DNA of 64,000 bases from Planoprotostelium fungivorum. Taxonomy: Eukaryota > Evosea > Variosea > Cavosteliida > Cavosteliaceae. Shown here piece by piece: positions 61,530 to 64,000 of this stretch (the stretch's first letter is position 1; the number at the start of each line of letters is the position of its first letter). The position numbers were made by a program, and so were the translations under genes. The stretch is taken from positions 124,001 to 188,000 of the forward strand of contig MDYQ01000121.1 in NCBI GenBank assembly GCA_003024175.1, given 5' to 3'. The notes under the pieces were generated by a model. It had not been told where the DNA came from and did not search any database. It saw only the letters and a program-made list of their open reading frames with translations.

Positions 61530-62947
61530 ATGGGCGAAGCGATTGGGATAGAGGATGCGCTGTCGAGGATCTTACGAGATTATCGAGAGATGATACCTGT
61601 CGGTACATCTTCACTGAAAAACATGATGGATGATGCATTCCGGGATGAGAAGGGAGAGGTGTTTGGAATGGAGGACATTCGGTTTCAGTCTCTTTTTTAT
61701 GACAAGGTCTGACCATCAGGTGATCTTCCATTGCAAATCATGTTGATCGTCCGCAGGTGATCAACGATCCCACCATTCAAAAATATCCGCCGTTACTACG
61801 AACGAGTAAAGATTACGTCCAAGCCCTCATGCGATGCGTCGAAGATCGACATGAAGTGGGATCACCAATGTCATCTCCTCTGATCTCTCTAGGAACTTCA
61901 TGAAGAGCTTATTTATCATTATTTAGACTTATTGAATCGCATGAAGTCGAGCGCAGGATTGCCTAGCCAGATGGCGGCCGCGATGAAGGAAGACGGGATC
62001 AGTGCCGTCGATTGTTACAAGACGTATCAGATGGAAGGAGAGGCGAAGGAAGATCTCTACACCATCGGGTACGCAACTACGTTCAATTCCGTGGGCATGA
62101 CGACGTGGGAGGGTGAGTATATTTAAAGTTTGAAAGACTGGAATGAGCGGGAGAACTGAATTGTTCGCAGCTGGGTTTTTATTGGCTGAATATGCATTGG
62201 ATCATAAAGGTGAATCATCACTACCACGATGATGTAATCATACTCACATCACATGCGACGAGAAGAGAGTTGACACTCTCGCAGAACAATTTCGAGGAAA
62301 GAGGATCCTGGAGCTGGGTTCTGGATTGGGCATCACCTGTGCGGTCATCTGTCGTCACCTCCACCCCCTCCAATACATCGCCTCCGATTACACTCACACC
62401 ATCATCCGAAACCTCCACCGCAATCTCATCATCAGTAAGCATCTCTCATCCATCTACACTGATCACGTGACCAGACGACGTCGACGTTGGAGAAGAGAAT
62501 TTCGGAGAAGAAGAATGGGCCGAGGAGGGAAAATATTTCTTCGGTGTAGACGAAGATGACGTGAAGAGGAGCATTCTAGTGAAATCGTTGGACTGGGGAC
62601 AGATCAGTCGAAAGACTCTGGAGCAACATTCTGCTCTGTACTCACCCGTCGAGTGCATCGTGGCGGCCGATGTGGTGAGCTCTCATGAGATGATCGCATC
62701 TCATCATCACATGATCGCATCGCATGATGGATGATGAGATTGACGGCGACAGCTCTACGATCCAGATTTGACCGAACTCTTCTTGACTGTCCTCGGATTC
62801 TTCTTCGAACTGCCCGGAGAGCGCGTCGCTTACGTGGCCCAGACGATGAGAAATCCGAGCACCATGAGACACTTTGAAGAGAAGGCCAAGGAGCTCTCCA
62901 TGCATGTCGAAGTTGTAGCTACGGAGGCGCAAGTGGGGAGGAGGTGA
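61530..62947 (+). CDS. eef2kmt: Protein-lysine methyltransferase, EEF2KMT/FAM86-like
   Basis: This is a seven-beta-strand (Rossmann) SAM-dependent methyltransferase of the group that trimethylates a lysine on elongation factor 2. The N-terminal part carries the FAM86-type region: TIQKYPPLLRTSKDYVQALM, RCVEDRHE and ELHEELIYHYLDLLNRMKSS. Then come YTIGYATTFNSVGMTTWEAG and FLLAEYALDHK, the SAM motif RILELGSGLGITCAVICRHL, YIASDYTHTIIRNLHRNLII (post-I Asp), SLDWGQISRKTLEQ, CIVAADVLYDPDLTELFLTV and RVAYVAQTMRNPSTMRHFEE. There are about seven short introns. An acceptor in AAGAGAG before VDTLAEQF gives the correct phase. An upstream ATG at 61476 is in frame but adds a segment unlike the family. The C-terminus (stop at 62945) is slightly uncertain, since another frame stays open to about 62982. 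Confidence 0.88.
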
Positions 62948-63250
62948 TGGACACCGAGTCTTCTGCATCTGAAGACAAATAGATTCAGATATCAGCCCAC
63001 GACGGACCTGGCTATCTTCCTCATCATAAGGAGAGATGCAACGAGAGAGACATAAAGTTTATTTTTGACGTTCCGTTCGTATCTCTATGTCGTTTCATGT
63101 TCATTTCTACCAATACTAAGGTGAAACGGAACGTGTGACAGAGATACATCTTCATTCTCGACTGGAGAGGGTGTGAGATACCAGTGTGGAAGTTTTGACG
63201 ACGATTTGTAAGTAGGGGACATATACAAGAGCGATCGATACACTTGAACT
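62948..63250. other. Convergent 3' spacer
   Basis: About 300 bases lie between the 3' ends of the methyltransferase (+) and the Ist3/RBMX2 gene (-). TTTATT at 63059 gives an AATAAA on the minus strand, far from that gene's stop. No gene is seen. Confidence 0.5.
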
Positions 63251-64000
63251 TTATCTCCTTTCTCTCTTGGAATGTGTGGGTGGTGGTGAAACTGATCTCT
63301 GCCTCCTGCGATCTGGAGACCTGCATCGGTCAGCTGCAAATGGCTCACTCGTCTCACCTTCGTCTGTCATCGTCTCTCGGCCTCTCCTCTCTGTGTCGAT
63401 CTTCCCTTCTATCTCCTCTGTACCTGTCCTCTCTTGGTCTGTCCTCTCTTGGTCTATCGTCTCTTGGTCTGTCTTCTCTTGGTCTGTCTCCTCTCTGTCT
63501 ATCGTCTCTGTGTCTGTCCTCTCGTGGTGCATCACTTCGATCATCGCGATCTCTTCGGTGCGATCTGCGATCGTCGTCATCGTCCTTCTTGGGCCTCTCT
63601 AATCTGAAAAATGTGAATCGATGAGAGCACCAGGGTATCGCACCTGTGCTTGTATTCGCAGTGGTCCACTCGGATGGTCTTTCCCGCCAATTTGATTCCA
63701 TTGAGGTTGTCTACGGCTAGAACCGTGCTCTTTTGGTTGTAATAACAGAGGAAGCAGAAGCCCTGATTTGATTAATGATGGAATGTTTGTGATATGAGTA
63801 AAGGGAGAATGGACGAGTTGGGCTCACTTTTGAAACACCTTCGTCGCTTTTAGGCATGTTGATGTCTATGATGTCTCCGTATTGGGAGAATACACAGATG
63901 ATATCTCCTTCTGTGAAATTAAAATCCAACCCTCCGACGTATATATAAGCGCTGTCTTTGTATCTGCGTAGCATGAGAAGAAATTAACTGTGGCTGCGTA
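63251..64000 (-). CDS. rbmx2: Ist3/Snu17/RBMX2 RNA-binding splicing factor (5' end beyond the window)
   Basis: Ist3/RBMX2 is the RRM subunit of the RES complex in the spliceosome and helps to hold pre-mRNA in activated complexes. The RRM is clear: [40 protein letters not shown], then [20 protein letters not shown] and [20 protein letters not shown]. These match the family almost residue for residue. A long Arg/Asp-rich tail follows with repeats of the [11 protein letters not shown] type and an SR-like end ([20 protein letters not shown]), stop at 63251-63253. The residues just before YKDSAY follow an acceptor (CTACGCAG), so the first exon, which should carry the usual start of about 30 residues, lies right of 64000. 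The gene is therefore partial here. Confidence 0.93.
63415..63530 (-). repeat. Short coding repeat in the Arg/Asp tail of Ist3/RBMX2
   Basis: Tandem units of about 15 bases, read on + as GGTCTGTCCTCTCTT-like, encode [10 protein letters not shown]-type repeats. The sequence is imperfect but in register, and so probably prone to length change. Confidence 0.7.

Overview
The window looks like nuclear DNA of a unicellular eukaryote. It holds single genes rather than operons. They are split by many short introns, about 33 to 80 bases long, mostly with GTGAG- or GTACG-type donors, and sit on both strands a few hundred bases apart. The gene mix combines core eukaryotic machinery (Rpn2, Cdc48/p97, CBP20, EMC4, Ist3/RBMX2, HACD, EEF2KMT), DOCK-family signalling, plant-like leucine-rich-repeat receptor kinases with a tyrosine-kinase-like catalytic loop, and GPI-anchored Ser/Thr-rich surface proteins. 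This suggests an amoebozoan, perhaps a protosteloid amoeba such as Planoprotostelium. That placement is inference from gene content and was not tested by any search.

Layout. 1-1449: no supported gene. 1450-4908 (+): proteasome Rpn2. 5494-12526: two GPI-anchored surface proteins on + (a mucin-like protein and a clan-A glycosidase with a LamG-type domain), with a small unknown gene on - between them. 13510-20999: FG-GAP membrane protein (-), EMC4 (+), a PAS-domain protein (-), a small unknown gene (+) and cap-binding protein CBP20 (-). 21570-22733 (+): a secreted CE1-type esterase. 23337-26002 (-): an ankyrin/double-BTB protein and an 80-residue unknown. 26048-33684 (+): one DOCK/zizimin-like Rho-family GEF of about 35 exons. 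33685-35841: a gene-poor, AT-rich stretch with two adjacent copies of an undescribed repeat element. 35842-37092 (-): F-box/ankyrin-like protein. 37176-44624 (-): a large LRR receptor kinase. 45499-46903 (+): a CAMK-like kinase. 47309-48274 (+): an aquaporin with unusual NPA boxes. 48566-48898 (+): a small unknown. 49048-50368 (-): 3-hydroxyacyl-CoA dehydratase. 50698-52025 (+): a secreted unknown. 52063-53044 (-): a mannose-6-phosphate-receptor-like protein. 53578-55095 (-): a CBM9-like secreted protein. 55290-55471: a third copy of the repeat element. 55806-58536 (-): Cdc48/p97. Then come an ankyrin protein (-), a PPR protein (-), an EEF2KMT-like methyltransferase (+) and Ist3/RBMX2 (-, cut by the right edge).

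Functional themes. Several genes serve protein quality control and the ER (Rpn2, Cdc48, EMC4, HACD, M6P-receptor-like). Others serve RNA processing (CBP20, Ist3/RBMX2, PPR), and a third set serves the cell surface and signalling (mucin, glycosidase, esterase, CBM9 protein, LRR kinase, DOCK GEF). Neighbouring genes show no sign of co-regulation beyond short divergent promoters and tight convergent 3' ends.

What stands out is mostly architectural. (1) In seven genes the poly(A) signal AATAAA overlaps the stop codon. (2) A small repeat family is bounded by palindromes of the form TACGCTA...TAGCGTA. (3) A GTTGTAGA-type motif, sometimes palindromic, recurs in the introns of unrelated genes. (4) LRR modules are interrupted by introns at the same residue. 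(5) Two single-N joins (46370, 49711) sit between near-identical duplicated gene fragments and look like unresolved assembly overlaps or allelic copies.
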